Source of the DNA: Synechococcus sp. NB0720_010
Lineage (GTDB): Bacteria; Cyanobacteriota; Cyanobacteriia; PCC-6307; Cyanobiaceae
Direction of reading: 5' to 3'
Assembly: GCF_023078835.1 (NCBI RefSeq)
Contig: NZ_CP090898.1
Location: 310,001 to 374,000 of the forward strand
DNA: 64,000 nucleotides
Shown here: piece after piece, positions 8,720 through 19,100 of the stretch
How positions within the stretch are numbered: the stretch's first letter is position 1
Layout of the letters: each line of letters opens with the position of its first letter
Notes under the pieces: model-generated
Told to the model about the DNA's origin: nothing
The model's input: only the letters and a program-made list of their open reading frames with translations
The model's database searches: none
Made by a program: the position numbers and the translations under genes

Positions 8720-9616
8720 TCAGTCCTGACTGCAGACGCTCCAGTCGCCTGGAACATGCCCTGGAGGGCCGGTTGCGACTGAGCCTGACCAGAGGACATG
8801 GCCCAGACCACTGAGGCGCACGCGGTAACCCTCCTGGAGCTCACAGCGCATCCCGCCGCAGCGGGCCGAGGGCTGCCAGCCGTGCAGGGTGGACTTGCCG
8901 AGCGCATCGGCCCACCAGGGCGCGACGAGGGCATGGGCTGAACCCGTTACCGGATCCTCCTCAATGCCGAGGCCTGGGGCAAAGAAGCGCAGCTGGTAGT
9001 CGCAGGTCTGGCCAAAGAGCTCAGCGGAGCTCCCGGCCTGCATCACCACCAGACCTTGACGATCAGCCCCTTCGAGGCGCTCACTCACCCCCCGGAGCTC
9101 CCGCAGGATCAGCGCGCTGTCCACGAGTACGACGCGATAGCCCAAGTTCGAGCGCCAGTAGCCCAAGACGTCGCTGTCCAGAACCTGCCTCAGATAGCTC
9201 GGTGCCTGCTCATGGATGAGGGGTTCGCTGGGCAGCACCAGGGAGGCAGCTCCCGTCACCTGCGGATCAACGCGAACCGCTAAGCCACCGCTTCGGCTCG
9301 CCAGGCGGAGCTCGTCTCCTACTGGAACCAAGTTCCAGTGCTGCAGGGCCAGGGTTGCGGCCAGCGTTGCATGGCCGCAGAGGGGCACCTCACAGGTTGG
9401 TGTGAACCAGCGAATGCACCACTGCTGCCTGGGGTTCAGCCAAAGAAAGGCCGTCTCAGATTGCTTCAAACTGCCCGCCAGGGCCTGCATCCACTCTGGG
9501 CTGGCCGCCTCCTGCAGTTCCACCACCGCTGCGCCGTTGCCGCACAGGGGACCATCAGCAAACGCCTCGATCAGCAGAGCCCGCCGCGCCGTTGGATCGG
9601 AAGGAAGCTCAGGCAT
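8720..9616 (-). CDS. PhzF family isomerase-like protein
   Basis: A 298-residue member of the PhzF/diaminopimelate-epimerase-fold family. Visible family features are the N-terminal AFADGPLCGNGAAVV, the glutamate context LKQSETAFLWL, TPTCEVPLCGHATLAA and, near the C-terminus, the glycine-rich GIEEDPVTGSAHA. PhzF itself isomerises a phenazine precursor, but most family members have no known substrate and no phenazine genes are nearby, so only the family is claimed. It lies 6 bases after gpsA on the same strand and probably shares its transcript. Confidence 0.85.
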   Translation of the reverse strand: MPELPSDPTARRALLIEAFADGPLCGNGAAVVELQEAASPEWMQALAGSLKQSETAFLWLNPRQQWCIRWFTPTCEVPLCGHATLAATLALQHWNLVPVGDELRLASRSGGLAVRVDPQVTGAASLVLPSEPLIHEQAPSYLRQVLDSDVLGYWRSNLGYRVVLVDSALILRELRGVSERLEGADRQGLVVMQAGSSAELFGQTCDYQLRFFAPGLGIEEDPVTGSAHALVAPWWADALGKSTLHGWQPSARCGGMRCELQEGYRVRLSGLGHVLWSGSVATGPPGHVPGDWSVCSQD

Positions 9617-9622
9617 CCAGCG

Positions 9623-10543
9623 CTAGGCCTGCTCATCACGAAGGGACCGCTGCATTAAGGCATGAACCGCCTCTTGGGGGCTACTTCGGCCGTCTGCCGT
9701 ACGCACCACCTGCTGGCAGATCGGTAGGGACCAGCCGTGGCGCTCGCCCAGTGCCGCAACAGCCTGGGCAGTCTTGAATCCCTCGACAGTGGCGCCAACG
9801 CTGGCTTGGGCTTCGCTGGCACTGGCCCCTCCCGCCAGGGCCAAACCAAAGCGGTAGTTCCGGCTGAGGGGGCTGTTCGCTGTTGCCAAGAGATCACCCA
9901 GACCCGCCAACCCGTAGAGGCTGCCCTGCTCTCCCCCCAGGTTCTGAATCACCAGTCCCATCTCCGCCATCCCCCGGCAGAGCAACGAGGCCTTGGCGTT
10001 GGCTCCGAGCTGCAGGCCATCGCAGATCCCAGCCGCGATCGCCATCACGTTTTTAAGCGCACCCGCGAGTTCCACTCCAAGCGGATCGGCACTGGCATAA
10101 AGCCGCAGCTGATCGGAGCTGAGCTGCCGCTGCAGCTGCTGAACCCGATCGAGGTCCACCCCGGCCAAAACACTCGCCGCCGGGCAGCCCTGGGCCAATT
10201 CAGTCGCAAGGTTGGGACCACTCAGCACCAGAGGGTTGAGCTCGGGATTAGCGGCCTGCCAGATCTGACTTGCGGTGAGCTGGGTCTCGGGGTCGAGCCC
10301 CTTGCTACAGCTCAGCAGCGGCACTCGCAGGTCCCAGCCCCCAGCCAGGTCTGTGGCCAGCTGCTTGCTCCCTGCAAGGGAGACGGCCACCAGCACCAAA
10401 TCAACACCGCGTATCGCCTCGAGAGGGGACCCTCCGCTGCGGCGACTCCAAACCCTGATCTGGTGCCCCTGGCGGCTGAACAGATCAGAGAGGGTCTGCC
10501 CCCAAGCCCCAAGGCCCAGGACACCGATGCTGAGGGGGGTCAC
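9623..10543 (-). CDS. gpsA: Glycerol-3-phosphate dehydrogenase [NAD(P)+]
   Basis: A 306-residue GpsA, which reduces dihydroxyacetone phosphate to sn-glycerol-3-phosphate for phospholipid and glycolipid synthesis. The NAD(P)-binding GxGxxG is at the N-terminus (IGVLGLGAWGQTLSDLF). Other marks are LLSCSKGLDPETQL, VLSGPNLATELAQGCPAA, the catalytic lysine region ELAGALKNVMAIAAGICDGL and GLAGLGDLLATANSPLSRN. Length is slightly below the usual 330 residues but all motifs are present. Its ATG overlaps the end of the DUF2237 gene by 4 bases, so the two are probably translationally coupled. In marine Synechococcus, G3P can also feed glucosylglycerol synthesis (ggpS is at 60.2 kb); that link is only metabolic. 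Confidence 0.93.
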   Translation of the reverse strand: MTPLSIGVLGLGAWGQTLSDLFSRQGHQIRVWSRRSGGSPLEAIRGVDLVLVAVSLAGSKQLATDLAGGWDLRVPLLSCSKGLDPETQLTASQIWQAANPELNPLVLSGPNLATELAQGCPAASVLAGVDLDRVQQLQRQLSSDQLRLYASADPLGVELAGALKNVMAIAAGICDGLQLGANAKASLLCRGMAEMGLVIQNLGGEQGSLYGLAGLGDLLATANSPLSRNYRFGLALAGGASASEAQASVGATVEGFKTAQAVAALGERHGWSLPICQQVVRTADGRSSPQEAVHALMQRSLRDEQA

Positions 10544-10920
10544 TGGTCCGCCGCGTGGGCCTGAAGCAGCTCGAGGGGAATCACGTCCAGGCTGGAGTCC
10601 TCACAAGCTGCGAGGCGGACGGGTGGGGCCATGCCGTCTTGGTAGGCCTCGAGCCAACGGGCTGCACAGACGCACCAATGGTCACCGGGTTTGAGCCCGG
10701 GGAAGCCATAGGCGGGCATCGGGGTCGTCAAATCATTCCCCTGAGCCTTCGAGTAGCTGAGGAATTGTTCATTGACGACGCAACAGACGCTGTGACGCCC
10801 CAAATCCGCTGCGTTGGTGCGGCAGCTGCCGTCGCGAAACCAGCCAGTCATCGGGTCACATCCACACTCCTGCAACGGTTCTCCAAGAACGTTGAGGGAC
10901 GTGGTCTCAGCTGCGTTCAT
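10540..10920 (-). CDS. DUF2237 family protein
   Basis: A 126-residue protein of the DUF2237 family. It carries the family's cysteine pattern: NVLGEPLQECGCDPMTGWFR, RHSVCCVV and PGDHWCVCAARWLEA. The conserved phrase DHSVCVVVT/FLxFSxxxGNDLxTPxP is recognisable here as SYSKAQGNDLTTPMP. Function is unknown; the conserved cysteines suggest metal or redox chemistry. It is the first gene of the run leading into gpsA, overlapping it by 4 bases, and is divergent from the small acidic gene at 11049. Confidence 0.85.
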   Translation of the reverse strand: MNAAETTSLNVLGEPLQECGCDPMTGWFRDGSCRTNAADLGRHSVCCVVNEQFLSYSKAQGNDLTTPMPAYGFPGLKPGDHWCVCAARWLEAYQDGMAPPVRLAACEDSSLDVIPLELLQAHAADQ

Positions 10921-11007
10921 CGTTGGGTTGTGCCCGGTTTCAGCCGGTGAATGACGTCAATTCTGACGAAGGAGTGGAAAAAAACCCCCGGGGAGGTTGA
11001 CGGGATC

Positions 11008-11045
11008 GGGGGGTAAGGCGTTAAAGGTCATTCAGCCAACCCCCC
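11008..11045 (+). promoter_or_regulatory. G6/C6 hairpin abutting a start codon
   Basis: GGGGGGT at 11008-11014 can pair with ACCCCCC at 11039-11045, enclosing 24 bases, and the stem ends three bases before the ATG at 11049. It would hide the ribosome-binding region of the small gene. Just upstream, AACCCCCGGGGAGGTT (about 10983-10998) is an imperfect palindrome. Regulatory function is an inference. Confidence 0.35.
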
Positions 11046-11048
11046 TAC

Positions 11049-11276
11049 ATGAGCTGGGACTTCACCGAAGACGGCGCCTTCCTGGCCCTTTGCGATGCCT
11101 TCAAGGAGAGCGGCGAGAGCTCTGCCATTGAGTTCTTGGCCAACGGCGAGGGCGCATTCCACTTCCAGGAGTTAGCTCAGAACGCGGCTGGAGAGGGTGT
11201 CGATCTATCGGACTCCTCTGACCTCGAGGAGTTCCAACAGGAAGTGATCGACACCATGGAAAATCTCTGCGGCTGA
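11049..11276 (+). CDS. Small acidic hypothetical protein
   Basis: A 75-residue, strongly acidic protein (MSWDFTEDGAFLALCDAF, later DLSDSSDLEEFQQEVIDTM) with no recognised domain. Composition and a clean ATG suggest a real gene. There is no convincing Shine-Dalgarno; instead a C-rich run precedes the ATG as one side of a possible hairpin. It is divergent from DUF2237 and its stop is one base from the stop of the convergent gene at 11278. Function unknown. Confidence 0.65.
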   Translation: MSWDFTEDGAFLALCDAFKESGESSAIEFLANGEGAFHFQELAQNAAGEGVDLSDSSDLEEFQQEVIDTMENLCG

Positions 11277-11277
11277 T

Positions 11278-11550
11278 TCAGCCGTAGAAGAAGGCGACCT
11301 CTTTGTCCTTCAGGCCATCCCAGCCAGCCGCCTTGAGGCGTGCATCGAGGGTCTGTTGGTCAAAGTGCTTCGAGCCGGTTTTAACCACACGGTTCCGCAT
11401 TGATTTTTTGACGCCGCTGCGGGCCCGTTGACACTCCAGATCCATCACCTCGTTGTAGAGGGCCAGCATCTCCTGAGGGATCGGGCTTCCATCGAGATCA
11501 ATGCCTGAGGCGATTGCAGCATCGACGCCGCCAGGTCCGGCAATGGCCAT
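11278..11550 (-). CDS. Small conserved-type hypothetical protein
   Basis: A 90-residue soluble protein without a recognised domain. The central part is basic and helical (NEVMDLECQRARSGVKKSM) and the C-terminus ends DGLKDKEVAFFYG. It starts 25 bases after the metH stop codon on the same strand, so it is probably the last gene of an ilvE-metH transcript. Function unknown. Confidence 0.7.
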   Translation of the reverse strand: MAIAGPGGVDAAIASGIDLDGSPIPQEMLALYNEVMDLECQRARSGVKKSMRNRVVKTGSKHFDQQTLDARLKAAGWDGLKDKEVAFFYG

Positions 11551-11575
11551 CGGTCAAGGGTGAGGGGCCCTGACC

Positions 11576-14500
11576 CTAAGCGGAGAAATAGCGAGCCTGG
11601 CTGTGCAGGGCGACCAGAGCTGTGGTGCTCTGCTCGGGCTCCAGTTGGTCGCTCTCGTCCATGCTCAACCCAATGCGATCCGTACCCAGCCAGGTGAGCT
11701 GTTGACGGGAATCCGGGACGTTGGGGCAGGCGGGATAACCAAAGGAGTAGCGACTGCCGCGATAGCGCTGAGCTAAGACATCGCGCAGGGGCATGTCTGC
11801 GGGGTCCGGATAGCCCAGCTCGCTGCGAATGCGGGCATGGACCCATTCGGCCAAGGCCTCTGCCATTTGAACGCCAAGTCCATGGAAGTACAGGTAGTCG
11901 CTGTACTGATCGCCCTTGAAGAGCTCCTGGGCGAATTCAGTGGCCCGCTCACCCATGGTCACCGCCTGCATCGGCAGCACGTCTGTGGCCCCGGGGGCGA
12001 GGTCGCGATAGAAATCAGCGATGCAGTAGCGGTTGCCTGATCGCTGGCGCGGCAGCTCAAAGCGTCCGAGCTCCTGGTCGTGTTGCTCAGGGTTAAGCAC
12101 CACAAGGGCATTTCCATCGCGGCCACAGGGGTAGTAGCCATAGGCCACCCGAGGGCTCAGCAGGGCCTCATCGATGCAGCGCTGCTTCCAGTGGGCGAGG
12201 ACCGGCTCAGCCTTCTCAGCGAGCATGGCCTCATAGTCCTCGCGGGACTGTCCTTGGGCCTTGCGCAGTTGCCACTGCCCGGCGAAGAGGGCATTGCGAT
12301 CCAGGTAGGCGAAGACAGATTCGATGTCGATCGCGTCTTCCCGCAGGACCTGACTTCCCCAGAACGGAGGGGTGAGGGCTGGCTCTTCAGGGACGGCTTC
12401 GGAGCGTTCCGTTGAGACGGGAGTTAGCGCAGCGGGAGTCGATTCAGCCGCTGCCTTGCCGCCAGAGCCCTCTGGCTGACCGTCAGATTCGCCAGCATTG
12501 TCCAGACCAAGGCCCTCGGGAATCGCACCCAGGAACCCCTTGGCGTTGTCCCACTGCTCATCCGCTTTGGCGGTCACGAGGGCATCCATGAACCGCAGGT
12601 CAGCAAACGCATCGCGGCCGTAAATCACCTGACCGGCATAAACCTCACGGCAGTCCTTATTGACAAAGCGAGGGGTTAACGCAGCACCACCAAGGATCAC
12701 AGGGACATTGATCCCTGCCTCATTGAACGCAGCCAAGTTGTCCTTCATGAAGGCCGTTGACTTAACCAACAACCCACTCATGGCAATGCAATCAGCGTTG
12801 TGCTTCTGCTGCGCCTCAATGATGGCCTCGACGGGCTGCTTAATGCCCAGGTTGATCACCTCGTAGCCGTTATTCGTGAGGATGATGTCAACGAGATTCT
12901 TGCCGATGTCATGGACATCGCCTTTGACAGTGGCAATCAAGAACTTCGCTTTCGCTGAACTCTCACCCTCCACCTTGTCCATTAATGGCTCCAGGAAAGC
13001 CACTGCAGACTTCATCGTCTCGGCACTCTGAAGCACAAAAGGCAACTGCATTTGGCCGGAGCCGAAGAGTTCACCTACCACCTTCATCCCATCAAGCAGG
13101 AAGGTGTTGATGATGTGCAGCGGTTTGTAGGTCTCAAGCGCAAGACGCAGGGCATCCTCAAGGCCAATGCGCTCGCCATCGATGATGTGCTGCTTGAGCC
13201 GCTCCTCAACCGGAAGGTCTGCCAAGGAGGGACCGGAGGCGCGGGCTTCCTTGGTGGACACGCCCTCGAACAGCGTGGTGAGCTCCGTCAGCGGGTCATA
13301 GACGCAGACGCCGTTCTCAAAGCGCCTGCGGTCATTGATCAGATCGCGGCAGACCTGCTGGTGCTCCTCACTGATCTTGATCAGGGGGAGGATTTTCGCA
13401 GGGCTCACGATGGCCGCATCCATGCCCGCCTCACAGCAGTCGTGCAGGAAGACGGAGTTCAGAACGATGCGAGCCGCAGGTGACAGGCCGAAACTGACGT
13501 TGCTGACACCGAGAACCACATGGACGCCCGGGAGGTTTTCGCGAATCATGCGAATCGCCTGGACGGTGGCGAGGCCGTTCTCACGGTCCTCTTCGATGCC
13601 CGTTGAGATGGGCAGCGCTAGAGGGTCGTAGAAGATTTCATGGGCTGGAATGCCGTATTCCAGGGCGTCCCGGTAAGCGCGTTGTGCGATGGCGAATTTG
13701 CGCTCTGCGCTGCGGGCCATCCCCTCCTCATCAATAGTGCCGACCACCACACCAGCGCCATAGTCACGCGCCAGTTCCAGCACTTTGAAAAAGCGCTCGT
13801 CACCGTCTTCGTAGTTGGTGGAGTTGAGGATGCACTTACCACCGGCCACCTTCAGACCGGCTTCCATCTTTTGCCACTCCGTGGAGTCAAGCATCAAGGG
13901 AAGGTTGACGTTGGTGACCAGACGGCTCACCAAGGCGTGCATATCGGCCTCGCCATCACGGCCGACATAGTCGACATTGACATCGAGAACGTGGGCGTTC
14001 TCCTTGACCTGCCCCCGGGCAACGGAAACCAGACCATCCCAATCCTCTTCCGCCAGCAACTCCCGGACCTTCTTGGAGCCACTGGCATTCAGTCGCTCAC
14101 CAATGATCAGGAAGGAGTTGTCCTGCAGATAGGGGGTAACGCCGTAGATCGAACTGGCGGAGGGTTCGTACTGCAGGGCTGGCCGTGGAGCATCGGCATC
14201 CGGCTCAGTGCTTCCACGCACGCTGCGCTCTGCAGGCTGCAGTTCAGAAGCGAGCTCCGCCAGGGCGCCGATGTGGGCGGGAGTTGTGCCGCAGCAGCCA
14301 CCGATCACCTGGACACCAAGGTCCTCGACGAAGTGCATCAGCTGCATCTTCATCTCGGTGGGCGTGAGGCGGTAGTGCGCCACACCGCCAATGTTTTCGG
14401 GCAATCCCGCGTTGGGGATACAGCTGACGACGAAGGGGCTGTGGGCCGAGAGGTAGCGAACGTGCTCCTTCATCTGCTCAGGGCCCGTCGCGCAGTTCAG

Positions 14501-15187
14501 GCCAAGAACATCGATTGGAAAGGGCTCAAGGATCGCCACGACAGCAGCGATATCCGATCCCACCAGCATCGTGCCGGTGGTTTCCATCGTCACGCTGACC
14601 ATCAGTGGACGCCGTTCGCCGGTCTTGGCAAAGGCCTGTTCAATCCCCTGGAGGGCCGCCTTGATCTGCAGGACGTCCTGACAGGTCTCAACGATGAACA
14701 GGTCGACATCGCCTGCGATCAGGCCCTCGGCCTGCTCCGCAAAGGAGTCGCGCATCTCATCGAAGCCGATGTGACCCAGGGTTGGCAGCTTGGTTGTCGG
14801 CCCCATCGAGCCGGCGACAAACCTGGGCTTCTCAGGCGTTGAGTAGGCCGCCGCCATCTCACGGGCCAACTCCGCGGCCCGCTTGTTGAGCTCAAAGGCC
14901 TTGTCCTGGATGTCGTACTCGGCCAACACCGTTGAGGTCGCCCCAAAGGTGTCGGTCTCGATCACATCACAGCCCGCTTCGAGGAACTGACGATGGACCG
15001 CCTGGACCGCATCCGGACGCGTGAACACCAGGTTTTCGTTGCAGCCCTCAAGGGCTAGGCCGCCGAAGTCATCGGCGGTCAGATCCATCTGCTGAAGCGA
15101 TGTTCCCGTTGCGCCGTCAAACACCAGCACTGGCCGTGCGGGGCTGTGCAGGCGCTCTAGAAAACCGATGCGTTGTGTGGTGAGCAT
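11576..15187 (-). CDS. metH: Cobalamin-dependent methionine synthase
   Basis: A 1203-residue MetH that transfers a methyl group from methyltetrahydrofolate through cobalamin to homocysteine. Domains in order: homocysteine-binding barrel with the three zinc cysteines ([11 protein letters not shown] and [13 protein letters not shown], about residues 1-310); pterin-binding barrel ([11 protein letters not shown], about 350-620); cobalamin cap and Rossmann domain with the B12 histidine in [10 protein letters not shown] (about 650-870); C-terminal reactivation domain with [14 protein letters not shown] Ser/Pro/Glu-rich linker of about 50 residues joins the last two. The frame is open to 15244, but that would overlap ilvE; the ATG at 15187 starts 7 bases after the ilvE stop and gives a normal N-terminus. 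The organism must make or import cobalamin; cobN lies nearby. Confidence 0.95.
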   Translation of the reverse strand: MLTTQRIGFLERLHSPARPVLVFDGATGTSLQQMDLTADDFGGLALEGCNENLVFTRPDAVQAVHRQFLEAGCDVIETDTFGATSTVLAEYDIQDKAFELNKRAAELAREMAAAYSTPEKPRFVAGSMGPTTKLPTLGHIGFDEMRDSFAEQAEGLIAGDVDLFIVETCQDVLQIKAALQGIEQAFAKTGERRPLMVSVTMETTGTMLVGSDIAAVVAILEPFPIDVLGLNCATGPEQMKEHVRYLSAHSPFVVSCIPNAGLPENIGGVAHYRLTPTEMKMQLMHFVEDLGVQVIGGCCGTTPAHIGALAELASELQPAERSVRGSTEPDADAPRPALQYEPSASSIYGVTPYLQDNSFLIIGERLNASGSKKVRELLAEEDWDGLVSVARGQVKENAHVLDVNVDYVGRDGEADMHALVSRLVTNVNLPLMLDSTEWQKMEAGLKVAGGKCILNSTNYEDGDERFFKVLELARDYGAGVVVGTIDEEGMARSAERKFAIAQRAYRDALEYGIPAHEIFYDPLALPISTGIEEDRENGLATVQAIRMIRENLPGVHVVLGVSNVSFGLSPAARIVLNSVFLHDCCEAGMDAAIVSPAKILPLIKISEEHQQVCRDLINDRRRFENGVCVYDPLTELTTLFEGVSTKEARASGPSLADLPVEERLKQHIIDGERIGLEDALRLALETYKPLHIINTFLLDGMKVVGELFGSGQMQLPFVLQSAETMKSAVAFLEPLMDKVEGESSAKAKFLIATVKGDVHDIGKNLVDIILTNNGYEVINLGIKQPVEAIIEAQQKHNADCIAMSGLLVKSTAFMKDNLAAFNEAGINVPVILGGAALTPRFVNKDCREVYAGQVIYGRDAFADLRFMDALVTAKADEQWDNAKGFLGAIPEGLGLDNAGESDGQPEGSGGKAAAESTPAALTPVSTERSEAVPEEPALTPPFWGSQVLREDAIDIESVFAYLDRNALFAGQWQLRKAQGQSREDYEAMLAEKAEPVLAHWKQRCIDEALLSPRVAYGYYPCGRDGNALVVLNPEQHDQELGRFELPRQRSGNRYCIADFYRDLAPGATDVLPMQAVTMGERATEFAQELFKGDQYSDYLYFHGLGVQMAEALAEWVHARIRSELGYPDPADMPLRDVLAQRYRGSRYSFGYPACPNVPDSRQQLTWLGTDRIGLSMDESDQLEPEQSTTALVALHSQARYFSA

Positions 15188-15194
15188 CAACCGA

Positions 15195-16112
15195 TCAACC
15201 GTCCAGGCGAATGCGGGTGACCCAATGGTCAAAGGCGGGATCACGCCCTTCCGTGATGGCGGTCAGGCGATCGCGAATGGCGGTCATCACCGGACGCTCA
15301 GCACTGAGTTCAGTGGTTTCCACACGACGAATCGGCGTCACCTTAGCGGCCGTACCGCTGAGGAAGACTTCATCGGCAATGAATAACTCGCTCTTGTCGA
15401 CGGGACGCTCCAGGGTGGGGATCCCCATCGCCTTAGCCAGCTCCAGAACACTGGATCGGGTGATGCCCTCAAGAATGTCCTGATCGACACCTGGTGTGAT
15501 CAGCACACCATCGCGAACGAGGAACAGATTCATGCCACTGGCCTCGCTGACCTTGCCGCGGCTGTTGAGCAGCAGAGCCTCATCAAAACCGCTCTTGACG
15601 GCCTCTGTTTTGGCGAGGGAACTGGTGATGTAGGCGCCGCTGATTTTGCCGCGCAGGGGCAGGGAGCGATCTTCTTGGCGGGTCCAGGAGCTAATCCGGC
15701 AGCTCACCCCCTCAGGGGAGAGATAGTCACCGAGCTCGAGTCCGTAGATCAGGAAATCGGTCTCAATGTTGTGCAGTCTCGGGGCAATCCCCAGGTCACT
15801 TGTGTAGACGAAGGGACGCAGATAGACCGGGCAGGTGGGGCGATTGGCGCACAGGAACTGATGGATCGCGCTGTGGATCGTGTCTTCGCTGAGCTCTGTT
15901 AGTAGGAGACGCGCGCTCTGACTTAATCGGCGGGCGTGGCGATCGGCCCGGAACAGAAGAATCTCATTGGCATCGGCAGGATTGGGGATCGCCCGCATTC
16001 CGCCAAACGCACCGGTCCCATAGTGCAGGGCATGGGTCGCCACCGACAGCGTGGCCTCCGCAAAGGGCACACACTTGCCACCGAACCAGGCGAAGGGCAG
16101 GAACTGATGCAT
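15195..16112 (-). CDS. ilvE: Branched-chain amino acid aminotransferase
   Basis: A 305-residue fold-type IV PLP enzyme that performs the last step of leucine, isoleucine and valine synthesis. Marks include [15 protein letters not shown], the PLP-lysine context [35 protein letters not shown] and [13 protein letters not shown]. The frame is open to 16199, but the ATG at 16112 yields the usual start [12 protein letters not shown] and leaves an 86-base divergent promoter space to cobN. metH follows 7 bases downstream, so both are likely in one amino-acid biosynthesis transcript. Confidence 0.92.
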   Translation of the reverse strand: MHQFLPFAWFGGKCVPFAEATLSVATHALHYGTGAFGGMRAIPNPADANEILLFRADRHARRLSQSARLLLTELSEDTIHSAIHQFLCANRPTCPVYLRPFVYTSDLGIAPRLHNIETDFLIYGLELGDYLSPEGVSCRISSWTRQEDRSLPLRGKISGAYITSSLAKTEAVKSGFDEALLLNSRGKVSEASGMNLFLVRDGVLITPGVDQDILEGITRSSVLELAKAMGIPTLERPVDKSELFIADEVFLSGTAAKVTPIRRVETTELSAERPVMTAIRDRLTAITEGRDPAFDHWVTRIRLDG

Positions 16113-16198
16113 GGGGTCGGTGGGGGCGGCCACAGCTGCAGACGATCCTCTCACTGCTGGGTGCCCAAGCGCGAGTGCTGAACCAGCAAGATGGAGCA

Positions 16199-19100
16199 AT
16201 GCACCGTCTTGCGGCTGTCCCTGGTAGCCACAGCCCTGATGACGGGGTGACCTACGTGGAGCAACCCGGGGCGGAGCTGGTGTTCCTCTCCAGCGCCGAC
16301 ACCGACTTGGCTGCCCTGTCGGCCTGCCTGGATCAGCACAGTTGTCCGGCAGGAGCGGCTCGCCAGATCCAAGGACTCAACCTGGCCAGCCTGCAGCACC
16401 CAGCGGTTCTCGATCACTACATCCGCACCAGCCTTGGCGGCACGCAGCTGGTGTTGATCCGACTGCTTGGCGGACGCGGGCACTGGAGTTATGGCCTCGA
16501 GCAGTTCCGGCAGTGGGCCTCTGCAGACTCCAAACGAGCGCTGGTCGTTCTGGCGGGGACCGCCGATGAGGACGAGGCCCTTGCCAGCCTCAGCAGCGTT
16601 CCCGCTGAACTCGCCACAGCCAGCAGCCGCTGCCTCCGGGAAGGGGGTACATCGAATCTTCTGGAGGTCCTGGGCTCCCTTGGCCACTGGCTCGATCACG
16701 GCCAGCTGCAGCTCCCCCAAGTCCACGCCGTTGAGGACCCGAAAGCCCACGACTGGCGTGACGATCTCGGACCGCGTGTCGGTGTCATCCTCTACCGGGC
16801 GCTCCTGCAGTCCGGTGATTTGGCCTTGCCCGAGGCCCTGCTCGACTCCCTCAGAACACAGGGGCTCGCCCCGCGGGCTCTCTGGGTCAGCAGCCTTAGG
16901 GACCCAGGGGTCCAGCGAGGAACCCTGGATCTGCTCCAGCGCGAGCAGGTGGCGGCTGTGGTCTGTACCACCTCCTTCGCCTCCGTGCAGTTCGCTGAAG
17001 CAGGGCTCGGTGCCCCGCTGTGGGACGCGCTCGGTGTTCCTGTCTTCCAGCTGCTCTGCAGCACCCAAACGCAGGAGGCTTGGAGCGCCAGTCCCATTGG
17101 TCTGTCCTCCCTGGATCTGACCCTGCAGGTGGCGATGCCGGAGCTCGACGGTCGCATCAGCACACGCGTTGGAGCCTTTAAGGAGCTGACCAGAGCTGAT
17201 GCGCGCTTGGCCACAGCTCTGCATCGCTATCTACCGGAGCGGGAGCGGCTCGATTGGGTTGCGCAATTGGTGCAGCGCTGGTGCAGCCTGCGCGAGACCC
17301 CGGCGTCCGATCGCCGTCTGGCCTTGGTGCTGGCGAACTATCCAACCCGCAATGCGCGATTAGCCAACGGCGTCGGGCTCGACACCCCAGCCAGCGCTGC
17401 GGCGATGCTGCATTGGCTGAAGCAAGCGGGCTATGGACTACCGGAGCAGCTGCCAAGCGACGGAGACGGCCTGATTCAGGCGTTGCTCGCCGGACGGACG
17501 AATGACCCTGAAAGCACTCACCTGAAGGCCCTAGATCACCTTCCCCTTGCCGACTACCTGGCTTGGTTTGACGGAATCCCCGCAGCAGCTCGCAGCCGCC
17601 TGGAAGCCCAATGGGGTTCACCAAAACAGGATCCGTCGCTGGAGAAGGAGGGCTACCCCATCCATGGCCTGCAATACGGCCATGTGGTGGTGATGATCCA
17701 GCCGTCCCGGGGTTACGAGAGGGACCCAAGCCTCAGCTACCACTCCCCGGATCTGGTGCCGACCCACCAGTACCTGGCCCACTACCTCTGGCTGAACCAT
17801 TCCGCAGCGGTCCAGCTGGTCTGCCATGTGGGGAAGCACGGCAACCTCGAGTGGCTTCCTGGAAAGGGACTTGGACTCTCGCCAGGCTGCTTCCCGGAAC
17901 TGGCCTTAGGCCCGGTCCCCCACCTCTATCCGTTCATCGTCAATGACCCGGGTGAGGGCTCCCAGGCCAAGCGCCGTGCCCAGGCGGTCATCCTCGATCA
18001 CCTCACCCCACCTCTTGGTCGTGCAGGACTCCATGGCGACTTGCGGGAACTCGAGGCTCTGATTGATGAGTACTGGGAATCCGTACAGCTAGGCAGTGCT
18101 CGGAGCGAGACGCTCCGCAGCGCGATCCTGACGCAACTGAGCCGCAGCGAACTCAGCGACGTCTTGGCCGCGGGCGACGCTGCGGATCCCCTCGATGCCG
18201 CCGACGGCTACCTCTGTGAACTCAAGGAAGCCCAGATCCGAACCGGTCTGCATCGCTTCGGCTTCCTTCCTGAGACGGAGGCCCTCGCTGAACTGCTGGC
18301 CTGTCTGGCCCGTCCCCCCCAGGAGGGTGGTCTCGGTCTAACCCAGGCCCTTGCCCTCGATGCGGCCTTGCAGCTGGACCCCTGGAGTGACCCAGAAGAA
18401 TCCCCCCTCGAGCCCGTCGATCAGCAGCGGCTACTCGCCCTCGGCGTCAGACACCCCAGGGTCTGCGGGGATGCCATCGCCTGGCTTGAAGATCAGGCGC
18501 TTGATCTCTGCCGCTCACTTCTGGGCGAAGTGCACAGCCACGAGGCCGTCGGGCAACACACCGAGCACGTGCTGGAGCGTCTTGGCCAACGGCTCGTGCC
18601 GAATCTGCTTGGCTGCGGTGAGGCCGAGCGCACGGCCTTTCTGCGTGGTGTAGCAGGTGATCGGATCGCGGCAGGGCCCTCCGGTGCCCCCACCCGTGGA
18701 CGGCCGGATCTCTTACCGACGGGCCGCAATTTCTACAGCGTTGATTTGCGCGGGCTGCCGACGGAAGCAGCCTGGGACCTGGGTCGACGTAGCGCAGAAC
18801 TCCTGCTCGATCAGCATTTGATGGAGGAGGGGGAGCCCCTTCGCCATCTCGCCCTGTCGGTCTGGGGCACCAGCACGATGCGCAATGGCGGGGAGGACAT
18901 TGGCCAGGCCCTGGCCTTGCTGGGCGTCCGCCCGGTCTGGGATGGACCCAGTCGCCGGCTGGTGGACCTGGAGTTGATTCCCCTCTCGGCCTTAGGTCGG
19001 CCCCGGGTGGATGTGACCCTGCGGATCTCAGGACTCTTCCGAGACGCCTTTCCCCAGCTGGTGGCGTGGGTCAACCGCGCCACGGCTCTGGTGGCTGCAG

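Noticed and set aside
16113-16198. Cobalamin riboswitch before cobN or metH
   Set aside because: The gap is 86 bases and I see no B12-box or the expected long fold; metH follows ilvE by 7 bases, leaving no room.
16151-17224. 357-codon minus-strand frame at the cobN 5' end
   Set aside because: Antisense to cobN, whose translation is clear.
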